Positions 51,109 through 61,368 are shown, numbered from the stretch's first letter. The stretch is 64,000 nucleotides of DNA from Hymenobacter sp. BRD67 (GCF_013256425.1 NZ_CP053904.1:2294001-2358000); one strand, 5' to 3'. Program-made: numbers and translations. The notes: a model not told the origin generated them from the sequence alone.

Positions 51109-51146
51109 CGGGTAAAGACCGGCTCCATTTCAGGACTTGAATAAAG

Positions 51147-51220
51147 TGGCCCCAATTGGATTCGAACCAATGACCGGCTACTTAGAAGGTAGCTGCTCTA
51201 TCCAGCTGAGCTATGGGGTC
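51147..51220 (-). tRNA. tRNA-Arg (TCT)
   Basis: Minus-strand cloverleaf GACCCCATAGCTCAGCTGG..., anticodon loop CTTCTAA, T arm TTGGTTCGAATCCAA. Acceptor stem has an A-C mismatch at the second pair (GACCCCA / TGGGGCC), otherwise complete. Confidence 0.9.
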
Positions 51221-51229
51221 TTAACGAAA

Positions 51230-51271
51230 AAATAGCATATTCAACAAAAACTATCTTTGTTGAATATGCTA
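51230..51271 (-). terminator. Terminator between tRNA-Pro and tRNA-Arg
   Basis: AGCATATTCAACAAA / TTTGTTGAATATGCT perfect 15-bp stem followed by T6 on the minus strand, so the two tRNAs can be separate transcripts. Confidence 0.75.
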
Positions 51272-51284
51272 CCTTTTTACTATG

Positions 51285-51358
51285 TCGGGGTGGCAGGATT
51301 CGAACCTACGACCTCCTGGTCCCAAACCAGGCGCGATACCGGGCTACGCTACACCCCG
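51285..51358 (-). tRNA. tRNA-Pro (TGG)
   Basis: Minus strand: acceptor CGGGGTG / CACCCCG, anticodon loop TTTGGGA giving TGG, T arm TAGGTTCGAATCCTG. Complete. Confidence 0.93.
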
Positions 51359-51368
51359 AGGAAACGAA

Positions 51369-51410
51369 TTAAGAATGAGGAAGTGTAAATGCTTACTTCC
51401 TCATTCTTAA
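51369..51410. terminator. Hairpin between tRNA-Ser and tRNA-Pro
   Basis: TTAAGAATGAGGAAGT / ACTTCCTCATTCTTAA, perfect 16-bp stem with a 10-base loop, no T run; a processing or termination hairpin. Confidence 0.6.
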
Positions 51411-51421
51411 CTTAACTACTG

Positions 51422-51509
51422 CGGAGAAGGGGGGATTCGAACCCCCGGTAACCTTTAGAGCTACGGCAGTTTAGCAAACTACTGGTTTCAGCCACTCACC
51501 CACTTCTCC
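51422..51509 (-). tRNA. tRNA-Ser (GCT)
   Basis: 88-nt class II tRNA on the minus strand: acceptor GGAGAAG / CTTCTCC, anticodon loop TTGCTAA, long variable arm, T arm GGGGTTCGAATCCCC. Confidence 0.93.
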
Positions 51510-51697
51510 GTACAAGTGGCTTGCTAACGCCCTATTGGCCTTAGCGGCTGCAAATATACGGCGATGCCCCGAAAATCCGCAGCTTTTTTTGAACTTTCTA
51601 GCCGGCCGATTCGCAACTGCCTGCTGCGGAACCTGCTGGCCCCTAGCTGGCCGGGCATATTTTTGGTTTTGCGGCCCTTTACCCGTCCTTTGCGCCC

Positions 51698-52712
51698 ATG
51701 TTTACCTGGGCGTACCCCGATTTTTGGCTGGCCGCCGCCGGGCTGGTCCTGCTTAGCCTGCTGCTGGTGCTTTACACCAGCCGCACCCGGCGGCTGAGCC
51801 GGCGCCTCGGCCTGGGAGCCGGCCGGCTGGCCTGGAAACTGCCGCTACGACTGGCTACCGGGGGCTGCTGCTGCTGGCCTGGCTGGGCCCGGCCCTGGGG
51901 GTGCGCCGGCAGGCCGTGCGCAACAGTGGCCAGGATGTGTGGCTGCTGGTAGACGTATCGCGCTCGATGGATGCCGCCGACGTAGCGCCTACGCGCCTGC
52001 TGCGGGCGCAGGCGGCGCTTAGCGAACTAGCAGCGGCGTTTCCGGCCGACCGCCTCGGGCTTATCGTTTTTGGGGCCGATGCCTATGTGCAATGCCCGCT
52101 TACCTACGACCAGTCGGCGCTGCAGCTGTTTCTGAGTACGCTGAGCACCCGCCTTACTGCTCCCGGCCCCACCACTCTGCGCGCGCCGCTAGACCTGCTG
52201 CTGAGCCGCCTGGCACCGGCCGCCCCGGCACCTGCAACGGGCGGAGCCGCAGCTAGCGCTTCGCCCCGCACAACGACGGCAGTAGTGGTAAGCGATGGCG
52301 AAGACTTTGGCGAGAACCTGGAGCCGGTTCTCCAGGCGCTGGGGCGCACCGGGGCGCGGGTATATACTGTGGGAGTAGGCACCACGGCCGGGGGTGCGGT
52401 GCCAGCACCGGGCGGTAAGGCTCCCTTGTACGATGCACGGGGGGCACAGTAATAAGCCGGCTGCGCGAGGCTCCTCTGCTGCAGATAGCTGCCCAGACCG
52501 GCGGCCAGTACGTGGCGCTCAATGACCGGGAAAACGGCTTGTCAACGCTGCTGGCCGGCCTGCGAACCCTGCCGGCACCCCTGGCCAGCACTGCGGCCAG
52601 CCGCACGGTGGCAGTGGCCGATAACCGCTATCGCTATCCCCTGGGGCTGGCACTAGTACTCCTGCTGCTCGACAGCCTTATTACCGTGCGCGTACTGCGC
52701 TTTCCACAATGA
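51698..52712 (+). CDS. BatB-like von Willebrand factor A membrane protein (two frameshifts)
   Basis: About 338 aa after repair. An N-terminal helix (DFWLAAAGLVLLSLLLVLY), a second hydrophobic stretch, a VWA domain with MIDAS motif DVSRSMDAADV and VVVSDGEDFGEN, and a C-terminal helix (LGLALVLLLLDSLITV). This is the layout of BatA/BatB proteins of the Bacteroidota aerotolerance operon. Frames break at 51860-51864 and 52439-52444, each one missing G. The next gene overlaps the stop by 4 bases. No MoxR ATPase or BatA gene is present in the window, so the operon appears reduced or moved. Confidence 0.85.
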
Positions 52713-53758
52713 AAACTGGCCTTTTCGCGTTGCTACTTGCCTTATTAGGAACAAGCCTGCCGGGCTGGAACTGGCTTGTGCGCGTGCAGGAGCATAATTT
52801 GACACAGGCACAGGCCCTGCAGGCCAGCCGGCGCGGCCAGCCCGCTGAGGCTGCCAGCCTCTACGCACGGGCAGTAGCCCTGGCCAACCGCCGTGAGCCG
52901 GCCCCGGCCCTGCTGCTTAACCTGGCTCACGCGCAGGCGCAGGCCGGGCAGGCTGCCGCGGCCCGGGCGACGTATGGGCAACTGATAGCCCGGAACGTAC
53001 CCGCTGCTATTGGCAGCACGGCCCGGCAACAGCTGGCCGGCTTATTGGCCGACGAGGGTCTGCTGCCGCAGGCTATCGGCTTGTTGCGGGAAGCGTTACG
53101 GCTCAATCCCAGCAATAGCACGGCCAGATATAACTATGAGCTATTGGTTCAATACGCAAGCGATATAAACCATTCGCAGCCCACTGCGCCCCAGCTGGCT
53201 AAGCAGCTGCCGCCCCACCTCCCACCGCCCGCCCCAGACTCGGTGGCCGCCCAGCAAGGCGCGGGCCATCGCCCCGAACCTACGCCGAAGCCGGGCAATG
53301 ACAAGCCGGGTGAAGTGCCCGATGCGGCGCAGCCTCCACCGCCGGGCAGCGCCGCCGGAACGGCTCAGCCCGCCGCCACTGGGCAGCGCAGTCCCGAGGG
53401 CTCGGCGCCCGGTAGTGGCCGGCACGCCGGCAGCAGCTTCAAGCCGGGTACCAACGGGCCCGAACGTCCTGTACCTACCGGCGCGGGGCGGGGCACCCAG
53501 CGCGGCCTCGACCCTGGCGCTACGGCGCAAGGCCAGCCAGCCGCCGCTGGCACAAGCCACCGGCCTGGTACCGAAGCTGCCACCAGCACCGATCTACAGC
53601 TCCAGACGCAGCGCGAGCGCCTCAAAGCAATGGACCTCACCCCGGAGCAGGCCCGGCAGGTGCTGGAAGCCCTGCGGGCCAGTGAACAGCAGTATTTACA
53701 GCAGCGTCCCCGCGCCCGCCAGGGTACGGTCCCGCCGGCCGGCCAGCCAACCTGGTGA
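52709..53758 (+). CDS. BatC-like TPR protein with Pro/Gly-rich linker
   Basis: 349 aa. N-terminal hydrophobic segment (LFALLLALLGTSLPG), TPR repeats (QALQASRRGQPAEAASLYAR, AIGLLREALRLNPSNSTARY) as in BatC, a long low-complexity Pro/Gly/Ala region (about 165-295), and a C-terminal helix MDLTPEQARQVLEALRASEQ also found in BatC-type proteins. It overlaps the batB-like stop by four bases and is surely co-translated. Role in the Bat complex inferred from synteny. Confidence 0.82.
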   Translation: MKTGLFALLLALLGTSLPGWNWLVRVQEHNLTQAQALQASRRGQPAEAASLYARAVALANRREPAPALLLNLAHAQAQAGQAAAARATYGQLIARNVPAAIGSTARQQLAGLLADEGLLPQAIGLLREALRLNPSNSTARYNYELLVQYASDINHSQPTAPQLAKQLPPHLPPPAPDSVAAQQGAGHRPEPTPKPGNDKPGEVPDAAQPPPPGSAAGTAQPAATGQRSPEGSAPGSGRHAGSSFKPGTNGPERPVPTGAGRGTQRGLDPGATAQGQPAAAGTSHRPGTEAATSTDLQLQTQRERLKAMDLTPEQARQVLEALRASEQQYLQQRPRARQGTVPPAGQPTW

Positions 53759-53902
53759 GCCGGCCCGACCGGGCGTCGTACTTTTGGGCCAACGAACGAA
53801 GGTTTGTTAGCTCTTGTGGGCGGCGAGCGCGGCGGGCTCGCTCACCCGCTTTCGCTCACTCGCTATTTCTCCGCCATTTCTTACCTCCCACCCCACCCCG
53901 TT

Positions 53903-55084
53903 ATGCAAGTAAAAGAAGTAGTTATCGTAGCCGCCGTGCGCACGCCCATTGGCTCATTTGGCGGAGCCCTGGCCTCGCTTTCGGCCACCGAGCTGGGTGC
54001 TATTGCCCTGAAAGGAGCGCTGGACAAAGCCGGCGTAGCGCCTGAGCTGGTTGAGCAAGTGATTATGGGAAACGTGATTTCGGCTAACCTGGGCCAGGCG
54101 CCCGCCCGCCAGGCAGCCAAAAAAGCCGGCTTGCCCGACACCGTGGAATGCACCACGGTAAACAAGGTGTGTGCCTCGGGCTCCAAGGCAATTATGTTTG
54201 CTGCCCAGGCCATTATGTTGGGGCAGGCCGAGGTTATTCTGGCTGGTGGCATGGAAAGCATGAGCAACGTGCCTTACTACCTCGATAAGGCGCGCTTCGG
54301 CGCTAAATATGGTAATGGCCAGATGATTGACGGCCTGGTGCGCGACGGCCTCTGGGACCCCTACCACGACTACGCCATGGGCAACGCGGCCGATGCCACG
54401 GCCAAGCACTACGGCATCACGCGCGAGGAGCAGGATGCCTTTGCCCGCCAGAGCTACGAGCGTAGCGCCGCGGCCGCCCAGGCTGGCAAAAAGAAGGAAG
54501 AGATTGTGCCCGTGACTATTACCGTGCGCGGCAAGGAAACCGTGGTTAGCGATGATGAGGAGTACACCAAGGTACAGTTCGATAAATTTGCCGCCCTCAA
54601 GCCCGCCTTTACCAAGGAAGGCACCGTGACGGCGGCCAACGCCTCTACCCTCAACGACGGGGCCGCCGCCGTGCTGCTGATGAGCCGCGAAAAAGCCGAT
54701 GCGCTGGGTATCAAGCCCCTGGCCCGCATTCGCGGCTTTGCCGATGCTGAGCAGGCGCCCGAATGGTTCACAACCACGCCTTCACTGGCCATTCCGAAGG
54801 CGCTGAAAAACGCCGGTCTGGATGCTGCTGACGTAGATTTCTACGAAATCAACGAGGCGTTCTCGGTGGTTTCGCTGGCCAACAACAAGCTCCTCAACCT
54901 GGAAGGCAGCAAGGTAAACGTGTATGGCGGGGCCGTGAGTTTGGGCCATCCGCTGGGCGCTTCGGGCGCGCGCATCGTGACCACGCTACTGAGCGTGCTG
55001 GAGCAGGAAGGCGGCAAAATCGGCGTTACCGGCATCTGCAACGGCGGTGGCGGGGCCAGCTCCATTGTGCTCGAAAAGCTGTAA
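53903..55084 (+). CDS. Acetyl-CoA C-acetyltransferase (thiolase)
   Basis: 393 aa. The start MQVKEVVIVAAVRTPIGSFG is chosen over a longer open frame because it begins the thiolase fold. Nucleophile C90 in NKVCASGSKA; later NEAFS, GHPLGASGARI (His) and CNGGGGASSIV (second Cys) complete the site. It condenses two acetyl-CoA or thiolyses 3-ketoacyl-CoA; direction cannot be told. Monocistronic by its surroundings; a repeat follows. Confidence 0.94.
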   Translation: MQVKEVVIVAAVRTPIGSFGGALASLSATELGAIALKGALDKAGVAPELVEQVIMGNVISANLGQAPARQAAKKAGLPDTVECTTVNKVCASGSKAIMFAAQAIMLGQAEVILAGGMESMSNVPYYLDKARFGAKYGNGQMIDGLVRDGLWDPYHDYAMGNAADATAKHYGITREEQDAFARQSYERSAAAAQAGKKKEEIVPVTITVRGKETVVSDDEEYTKVQFDKFAALKPAFTKEGTVTAANASTLNDGAAAVLLMSREKADALGIKPLARIRGFADAEQAPEWFTTTPSLAIPKALKNAGLDAADVDFYEINEAFSVVSLANNKLLNLEGSKVNVYGGAVSLGHPLGASGARIVTTLLSVLEQEGGKIGVTGICNGGGGASSIVLEKL

Positions 55085-55220
55085 GCGCAAAGTTTCGCAA
55101 AGTTGGCAGAGTTCCGCAGAGCATTGGCTTTGCGGAACTCTTTTTTTGCCGGTGGATGGCTGGGTATCAATTCAGCCAGCCTTAGCGAAACTCTGCCAAC
55201 TTTGCGAAACTTTGCGCTAA
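55085..55220. repeat. Long inverted repeat, family C
   Basis: Outer arms AGCGCAAAGTTTCGCAAAGT...TGGCAGAGTT and the reverse complement at 55187-55220 enclose a centre with a second small hairpin (GCGGAACTCT). Within each arm CAAAGTT is itself repeated. Sits between thiolase and the YwqK gene. Confidence 0.8.
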
Positions 55221-55248
55221 AAAATACCTGCGCCGCGTTACCTCTGCT

Positions 55249-56700
55249 ATGCGATACCTGTTGCTTTTTTTGCTGCTGCCTTTTGCTGCCCAGGCCCAAC
55301 GCTCGCAGCGCATTGTCATTTATTTCGATTCAACCAAGATTCACCCCCACGAGATTTTTCGGGCGCTCGTTGCCCACGATACCGTGATGCAGGGGCCGTA
55401 CAAGCGGTTTTATCCCAACGGCCGCCTCGAAGCCCAAACGCGCTACACCGACGGCAAGCGCGACTCGCTGTACGTTGAGTTTCATGCCAACGGCCGGCGG
55501 CGGCTGGAGGCAACGTACGTAGCGGGAATACGCCAGGGGGCATTCAAAACGTATTATCCCGGCGGTAAGGTGGCCCAGGAAGGCACTTTTCTGGATGATG
55601 AGCCCAACGGGCCGCTCACCACTTACCACCCCACCGGCGAGATAAAGCTGCAAACCACGCTCACCAAAGGCCAGCCCAACGGGGCAGTGCGCGAGCTATA
55701 CGCCAACGGCCAGCCCGCCGCCGAGGTTATGTATGCCAATGGCCAGCCCAACGGCGCAGTGAAGTTTTATTACCCCAGCGGCAAGCTACAAAGCGAAGGC
55801 ATGCTACGCAATGGCCTGCTGGCCAGCTCCTACAAAACTTATTTTGAAAGCGGCCAGCTGGAGAGCGAAACGGTGATGGACGAGAAAACCGGCAAGGGGC
55901 GCTACCGCTCTTATTACCCCAGCGGGCAGCTCCAGACTGAGGGCACCTACTCGCCCGCCGCCGTGCGCGAGCGCCAGGTGCGCAACCCGCTCGGCGACGA
56001 CCTTACCAAGCGCGTAGCGCCACGCACCGGCACGTCGGCCCTCGATGGGCCCGCTACTTCATACTACGAAAGCGGGAAAGTGAAAGGTAAAACTACCTAC
56101 CGCCTGGGCGTGCCTACCGGCAGGGGCATCACCTATTACGAAGATGGCCAGGTGAAGGAAGAAACCGACTACGCCGCCCAGGGCCGCGACCGCAAGGTGG
56201 TGCGCTACTACGACACGGCCGGCCAGCCCCGCCAGGCCGAGGAGCAGTACAAGAGCAACCGCCCGGCTGGCACCTGGCGCGAGTTTTACCCCGATGGCAA
56301 AACGCCCCGCCAGGTCGAAACCTACGCGGCCAATGGCAAGCTCACCGGCGAACGGCTGACTTATTTCGACAGCGGGAAAGTGCAAACCCGCCAGCAGTTT
56401 GATGTGAATGGGCTGCAAACCGGGCCGGGCCAGGAATTTTACGCCAGCGGCCAGGTACGTAAGGAGGCCAACTACCTCAAAGGATTGCCGTCGGGCGCAT
56501 TTGAAGAGTTTCACGAAGATGGTAGTCCGGCCGTGACCGGCCAGTATAAAAATGGCAAGCAAAGCGGCGACTGGGTATACTACAAAGCGAATGGTCATGG
56601 CATCGAGCGCCAGGTAACCTACCGCGACGGCCGGCCCCAGGGCTCAGGCAGCCGCGCTAAGCTCAACGGCAAGCCCTTTGTGCCGAAGAAAAAGAAGTAG
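55249..56700 (+). CDS. Secreted YwqK-type (MORN-like) repeat protein
   Basis: 483 aa. Signal peptide MRYLLLFLLLPFAAQAQ, then a long series of about 22-residue repeats of the form YYPSGKLQSEG / YFESGQLESET / FYASGQVRKEA, the MORN-2/YwqK repeat, ending in a basic tail (KPFVPKKKK). YwqK was named as antitoxin of the YwqJK pair, but most Bacteroidota members are stand-alone exported repeat proteins. No toxin gene is adjacent, so an antitoxin role is unsupported. A binding or structural role in the envelope is more likely. Confidence 0.82.
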   Translation: MRYLLLFLLLPFAAQAQRSQRIVIYFDSTKIHPHEIFRALVAHDTVMQGPYKRFYPNGRLEAQTRYTDGKRDSLYVEFHANGRRRLEATYVAGIRQGAFKTYYPGGKVAQEGTFLDDEPNGPLTTYHPTGEIKLQTTLTKGQPNGAVRELYANGQPAAEVMYANGQPNGAVKFYYPSGKLQSEGMLRNGLLASSYKTYFESGQLESETVMDEKTGKGRYRSYYPSGQLQTEGTYSPAAVRERQVRNPLGDDLTKRVAPRTGTSALDGPATSYYESGKVKGKTTYRLGVPTGRGITYYEDGQVKEETDYAAQGRDRKVVRYYDTAGQPRQAEEQYKSNRPAGTWREFYPDGKTPRQVETYAANGKLTGERLTYFDSGKVQTRQQFDVNGLQTGPGQEFYASGQVRKEANYLKGLPSGAFEEFHEDGSPAVTGQYKNGKQSGDWVYYKANGHGIERQVTYRDGRPQGSGSRAKLNGKPFVPKKKK

Positions 56701-56730
56701 CCGGCTCTCAGCGTTGCTATTTATAAAGTC

Positions 56731-56762
56731 AGATTATCAAGGTATCAACTTCTTGATAATCT
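56731..56762 (+). terminator. Terminator after YwqK-type gene
   Basis: AGATTATCAAG / CTTGATAATCT stem, 10-base loop, followed by AGTTTTTA. Confidence 0.7.
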
Positions 56763-56893
56763 AGTTTTTATGCAACATAATAGCTTGTTTCAAGCGTCCT
56801 TTTTCAGCAAACTAAATACTACCACCCTGGTAGGCCCCCGCGTAGCTTCGCCGCCACCGCTGCTACTCTGGCAGCGCGTCAGCTACTACTTGC

Positions 56894-57991
56894 ATGGCCC
56901 TACTTTATACCCTGCCCGCTCTTGCTGAGCACCCTTATTACGACACTGCTCAGCTGGCCGCGTTTGTGGTGTTTGTGGCCGGGCTGCTGGCCCAGGGCTA
57001 CCAGCGCGGCTACCCCTGGCGCCACTGGCTGCCGCTGGTAGCCGCTGCTACCCTGGCTCTGATAGTGGGCTGCCAGGTGGTGTTTTTGCCACCGGGCAAC
57101 TGGTGGCCCTGGCTGCGGGGCGATGTCGACATAGCGCGGGCGCTGGGCGAAGGGCCGCGCTCCGTGGTGGGTGGCGCCGCGGCCAGCCTGCTGGCAGTAG
57201 TGGCACTGCGACGGCTATTGGGCTTTCGAGGCTGGGCCGTGCTCGACGCGTTTGCCGCGCCGCTGTGCTGGGCGCTGGCGGTGCAGTGCGTAGGCTGCCT
57301 GCTGGCCGGCTGTTGCTGGGGCGAGGTAGCAGCACCAGGTATGTGGGGCCTGCGCTACGGACCAGGTACGCTGCCTTACCTGGCGCAGCAGGCGCAGGGC
57401 CTGCTATCAGTGGGAGCCGCGCACTCGCTGCCGGTAGTCCCGACGCAGCTTTACCATTTACTGCTGTGCGCAGGCACTGGCTTGACACTAATCCGCCTGC
57501 GCCGCCGGGCCGCAGCCTGGCCTGGCGGCAGCCAATACCTGCTGGGGATGGGGCTGCTTTGCCTGGGCCGTTTTGTTATCGAGTTTTGGCGCGACCCGCT
57601 TGGCGAGCCTTTGCTGGCTTCGCCAGTGCTAGTGGCTGGCTTTACGCTGCTGCGGCTGCAAGCCCTGCTTTTGCTCGAAGCTAGTGCTCTGCTGGGCAGT
57701 TGGGGGTGGCTGGTGTGGCGCGGGCAGCAGGCGGAGTTACGGGAGCCGATAGCAGCGCGCGCGGTTGCCGCGCCGGTCGGCTACCCGGCGTTGGTGGGGC
57801 TGGCGCTGCTTGCTGCCACGAGCAAGCTCGGGCCGGGCGTGCTTAGCCGGCCGGAAGTACTTATCATGCAAGCGCTGCTGCTGCTCGTACTGCTTGCTGA
57901 AGGCTACACTGCACTATGGTTTCTAAGCCACCTCGTGCCGCGCTTGGTTACCCTGCCGCTGGGGCAGGGCTGTCCGGCGTATTGCTCCTGA
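56894..57991 (+). CDS. Lgt-like polytopic membrane protein
   Basis: 365 aa, about 8-9 membrane helices. Resembles prolipoprotein diacylglyceryl transferase in layout and small motifs: RSVVGGAAASLL, LLAGCCWGEVAAPGMW, VVPTQLYHLL and GRFVIEFWRDP. Real Lgt has GRIGNFINxE; here the site reads CVGCLLAGCCWG, so it is an Lgt paralogue of uncertain activity, of the kind often seen in Bacteroidota. The next gene starts inside its 3' end (75-base overlap). Confidence 0.65.
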   Translation: MALLYTLPALAEHPYYDTAQLAAFVVFVAGLLAQGYQRGYPWRHWLPLVAAATLALIVGCQVVFLPPGNWWPWLRGDVDIARALGEGPRSVVGGAAASLLAVVALRRLLGFRGWAVLDAFAAPLCWALAVQCVGCLLAGCCWGEVAAPGMWGLRYGPGTLPYLAQQAQGLLSVGAAHSLPVVPTQLYHLLLCAGTGLTLIRLRRRAAAWPGGSQYLLGMGLLCLGRFVIEFWRDPLGEPLLASPVLVAGFTLLRLQALLLLEASALLGSWGWLVWRGQQAELREPIAARAVAAPVGYPALVGLALLAATSKLGPGVLSRPEVLIMQALLLLVLLAEGYTALWFLSHLVPRLVTLPLGQGCPAYCS

Positions 57992-58797
57992 CCATGGCCC
58001 AGGCCCCAGCTCCGCAACAGGCTGCTCCACCAGAAAGCGCTGACGAATTCCACCAGACACTTGTTTTCAGTGGTGGTGTGCTCGGCAGCTACCACGAAGC
58101 ACAGGAAGACATACTGACAAATACTTCGGGCTGCGGCAGCAGCCAGCTACTGGCACTGCACCAGCGGGTGCGCGCTGGGGGAGGCGAAGTAGCGCTGGTA
58201 ACAACAACGCCGACTGGCACGGGCACCTGGGGCGGCGGCCTATGGGTAGGTCAGCAGCGGGTGGGCATTCAGGTAGTACCTACCAGCGGGCAAGCTCCTA
58301 CATACCAGGATACTACGCTGCGCTACCAGCTGGCCGATATTCACCTTTACCGGGAAGTGCAAACCGACCGCGGCTGGCTATCCGTAGGCGTTCGCACCGG
58401 CTTGCACATCGGCAGCCTGGGCTACTACAGCTATTTCGATAATGACCACTCGCGGGGCTCCACCTGGCTCATGCCCGAGCTGATGCTCAGCCTGGGCAAC
58501 CCGCGGGTGCTCTACAGCCAGGCCGATTTATGCTACGGAGCCGAAAATGCCATGGGAGCTTACACTACCCGGCTAGCGTTGGGGTCGGGCCTGGGCCAGC
58601 TGGGCGGCAGCAACCTACTGGCCGGCTTCGCGCACTCGCCCCATCAGCCTACGCCCAGCATGGCTTTTGTCAGCGCCAGGCTACGGCTGCCCGGCGGCAC
58701 GGGCCTGAGTGCGCTCGGCCTGGAACCTTACTTTGCCACCGACTTCGCCCGCCATCAGATTTTCAGCCTGAAAATGAGCTACCGCTTAGCACGCTAG
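57916..58797 (+). CDS. Hypothetical outer-membrane or periplasmic protein
   Basis: 293 aa. N-terminal signal-like segment (AAGAGLSGVLLLTMAQA) and beta-rich remainder with alternating aromatic strands (WGGGLWVGQQRVGIQVV, YREVQTDRGWLSVGVRTGL, HQIFSLKMSYRLAR) ending in an aromatic/basic strand, suggesting a beta-barrel or an OMP-associated protein. It overlaps the Lgt-like gene, so the two are probably coupled. No family recognised; an internal start (57994) would remove the signal peptide. Confidence 0.6.
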   Translation: MVSKPPRAALGYPAAGAGLSGVLLLTMAQAPAPQQAAPPESADEFHQTLVFSGGVLGSYHEAQEDILTNTSGCGSSQLLALHQRVRAGGGEVALVTTTPTGTGTWGGGLWVGQQRVGIQVVPTSGQAPTYQDTTLRYQLADIHLYREVQTDRGWLSVGVRTGLHIGSLGYYSYFDNDHSRGSTWLMPELMLSLGNPRVLYSQADLCYGAENAMGAYTTRLALGSGLGQLGGSNLLAGFAHSPHQPTPSMAFVSARLRLPGGTGLSALGLEPYFATDFARHQIFSLKMSYRLAR

Positions 58798-58802
58798 CTT
58801 AT

Positions 58803-61368
58803 TTACTGAAATACCGGCACCACCCGCCCTTCCTCCACTTTAAGCGCAGCGTCGTACTTCTTGCCGGTTTTGGCCGAGAGAAAGCCTTTGATGACGCCGG
58901 TTTCGCCGCGGCGCAGCAGCTGGCGCAATTGGGCGTCGGTCAGCTTTTTGCCGCCCCACTCAAAGGGCACCCGAAACTGGCAGTCTTCGCGAAAGCGCGA
59001 GCAGCCAAAAGCGCTGCTGCCTTTGAGCATGGTCCCGAGCTTACATACGGGGCACGGAATCTGGCCGGGGTCGGTGGCGGTGGTGGGCTTGCTTTCGGCG
59101 GCGGGCAGCAGCTCGGGCTGGTGGCGGGCATCGAGAGTGAGCGCACCGTCAATTTTCTCGCCCGCGCCCGTCACAAAGCCCTTGATGAGCTGCGTGCGGC
59201 CTTTGGCCAGCAGGCTTTTTACCTGAGAGTCGCTCAGCTTTTTACCCAGAATCTCGGCGGGCAGCCGAAACTGGCAGCCCTCGCGGAAGCGGGCGCAGCC
59301 AAAAGCGGTTTTACCGCGCAGCACATGGCCCACTTTGCACATGGGGCACGCTCCCAAGCCGTTAGCCGGCCCGGCCCCTGCCGGCTTTTGCCCCGCAACC
59401 GCACTGGCCGGCGGGCTGGCCACCTTTTGCGGACTGCCCGGCGTGGCTGCCGCCTGGCTGCTCGTGGCCGAAGTAGCCGTAACCGCCCGCCCGCTTCTAT
59501 CCAGCTTCACTTCCTGCACCATCTCCCGAACCAGGCCCTTCAGCTCTTCTAAAAACTGGTCGGAAGGCAGCTCGTTGCGCTCAATCTGGCGCAGCTTTTT
59601 CTCCCACTGGCCGGTCAGCTCCGCCGATTTCAGGGTCGGGTTGCGAATGAGGCCGATAAGCTCGACGCCGGTGGGCGTAGGCAGCAGCCGCTTTTTCTCG
59701 CGCCGAATATAGTTCCTTTTGAATAATGTCTCGATGATGGCGGCGCGGGTGCTGGGGCGGCCGATGCCGCTTTCCTTCATTGCCTGGCGCAGTTCCTCGT
59801 CGTCGATGTTGCGGCCGGCCGTTTCCATGCCGCGCAGCAGGCTGGCCTCGGTGTAGTCTTTAGGCGGCTGGGTCATCTTGCTTTCGAGGCGCGGCTCGTG
59901 GGGCCACTTTCGCCTTTGGCGAAGCTGGGCAGCACGGTGCTTACCAGGTCGTCCTCGTCGTTGCCGGTAGCTTTTTCGCCGGCCGGGGCGGCGGGCTTGG
60001 GCGCGGCCTGCTGGGTGGGGTCGCCGTACACCACGCGCCAGCCGGGGCTCAGAATCTGCCGGCCGCGCACCCGAAACAGGAACCCGGCTGCTTCGGCCAG
60101 CACGGTGGTGTTGCTCACCTCACAGTCGGGGTAAAAGGCCGCGATAAAGCGCCGCACAATGATGTCGTACACGCTGCTTTCCATGCCCCCGCCCGGCCCG
60201 CCGCTACCCGTCGGAATAATGGCATGGTGGTCGGTTACCTTGTTGTTATTGAATACCTTGGGCGACTTCGGAATCTTCTTTTCCAGCAGCGGGCCCGTCA
60301 GGTTGCCGTACCCAATGCCGCGCAGAATACCGGGAATTTTCGGGTAGATATCATCGGGCAGAAAAGTGGTATCGACGCGCGGGTAGCTAACCGCCTTTTT
60401 CTCATATAGTGTTTGTACTATCTTTAGCGTATCCTCGGCCGATAAACCCAGCTGGTTGTTGCACTGCACTTGCAGCGCGGTGAGGTCGAAGAGGCGGGGC
60501 GGCGACTCGCGGCCTTTCTTAATCTCAACATTGGTGATAGTGAGCGGGCAGGCTTCACCGTTTCAAGGGCCTTACTGGCTTCGTCTTCCTTCACAAAGTA
60601 GCCCAGCGCCCGCAGGCGCGACTGCTCATCGGGAGCATCCTGTGCTTCCTTTTGCTCAGCCTCGGTGTTGATGCGCGTGAAGGTGGTATTGCGGTACTCC
60701 GTCTTCAATACCCAATACGGCTCGGGCTTGAAGTTGCGGATTTCGTGGTAGCGGTCCACGAGCAGCGCCAGCGTGGGCGTTTGCACCCGCCCGATGCTCA
60801 GCAGCTGCTTGTCCTGGTAGCTGGTGTATTTGAGCGTAAATAGCCGCGTGGCATTCAGGCCCAGCAGCCAGTCGCCCACCGCCCGGCTGCGCCCCGCCTG
60901 GTAGAGCGAGTCGAACTCCCTGCCATCGCGCAGATTGTTGAATCCCTGACGGATAGCCTCTTCGGTGAGCGACGAAATCCAGAGCCGCTTTACCGGCTTG
61001 CGGCACTTGGCCTCGTGAATAACCCAGCGCTGAATGACCTCGCCCTCCTGCCCGGCGTCGCCGCAGTTGATAACTTCGGTGGCTGCATCGAGCAGTCTTT
61101 TTATGGTATTGAACTGCTTCACTACGCCCTCGTCGCGGCGCATGAGCTTGATACCGAACGAGTCGGGTATCATGGGCAGGTCGTGCAGGTTCCAGCGCTT
61201 CCACTCGGGGCGGTAGTCGTCGGGCTCCTTAAGCTGGCAGAAGTGGCCAAACGTCCAGGTGACCTGGTAGCCGTTGCCCTCGTAGTAGCCATCCATGCGC
61301 CGGTCGGCCCCGATAACCTGGGCAATCTCGCGGGCCACGCTGGGCTTTTCGGCAAGGCAAACTTTCAT
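58803..61368 (-). CDS. topB: DNA topoisomerase III (two frameshifts)
   Basis: About 855 aa after repair. Type IA topoisomerase that decatenates single-stranded DNA junctions. Start MKVCLAEKPSVAREIAQVIG with the TOPRIM Glu (AEKPS) and CGDAGQEGE; the topo core has SIGRVQTPTLALL, the catalytic Tyr in AVSYPRVDTTFLPDD, and GIGRPSTRAAIIETL. The C-terminus has two zinc-binding topo-type repeats (CPMCKVGHVLRGKTAFGC, CPVCKLGTMLKGSSAFGC). Breaks at about 60558 and at the C run 59900-59903 are each one missing base. Its neighbours are unrelated. Confidence 0.9.
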
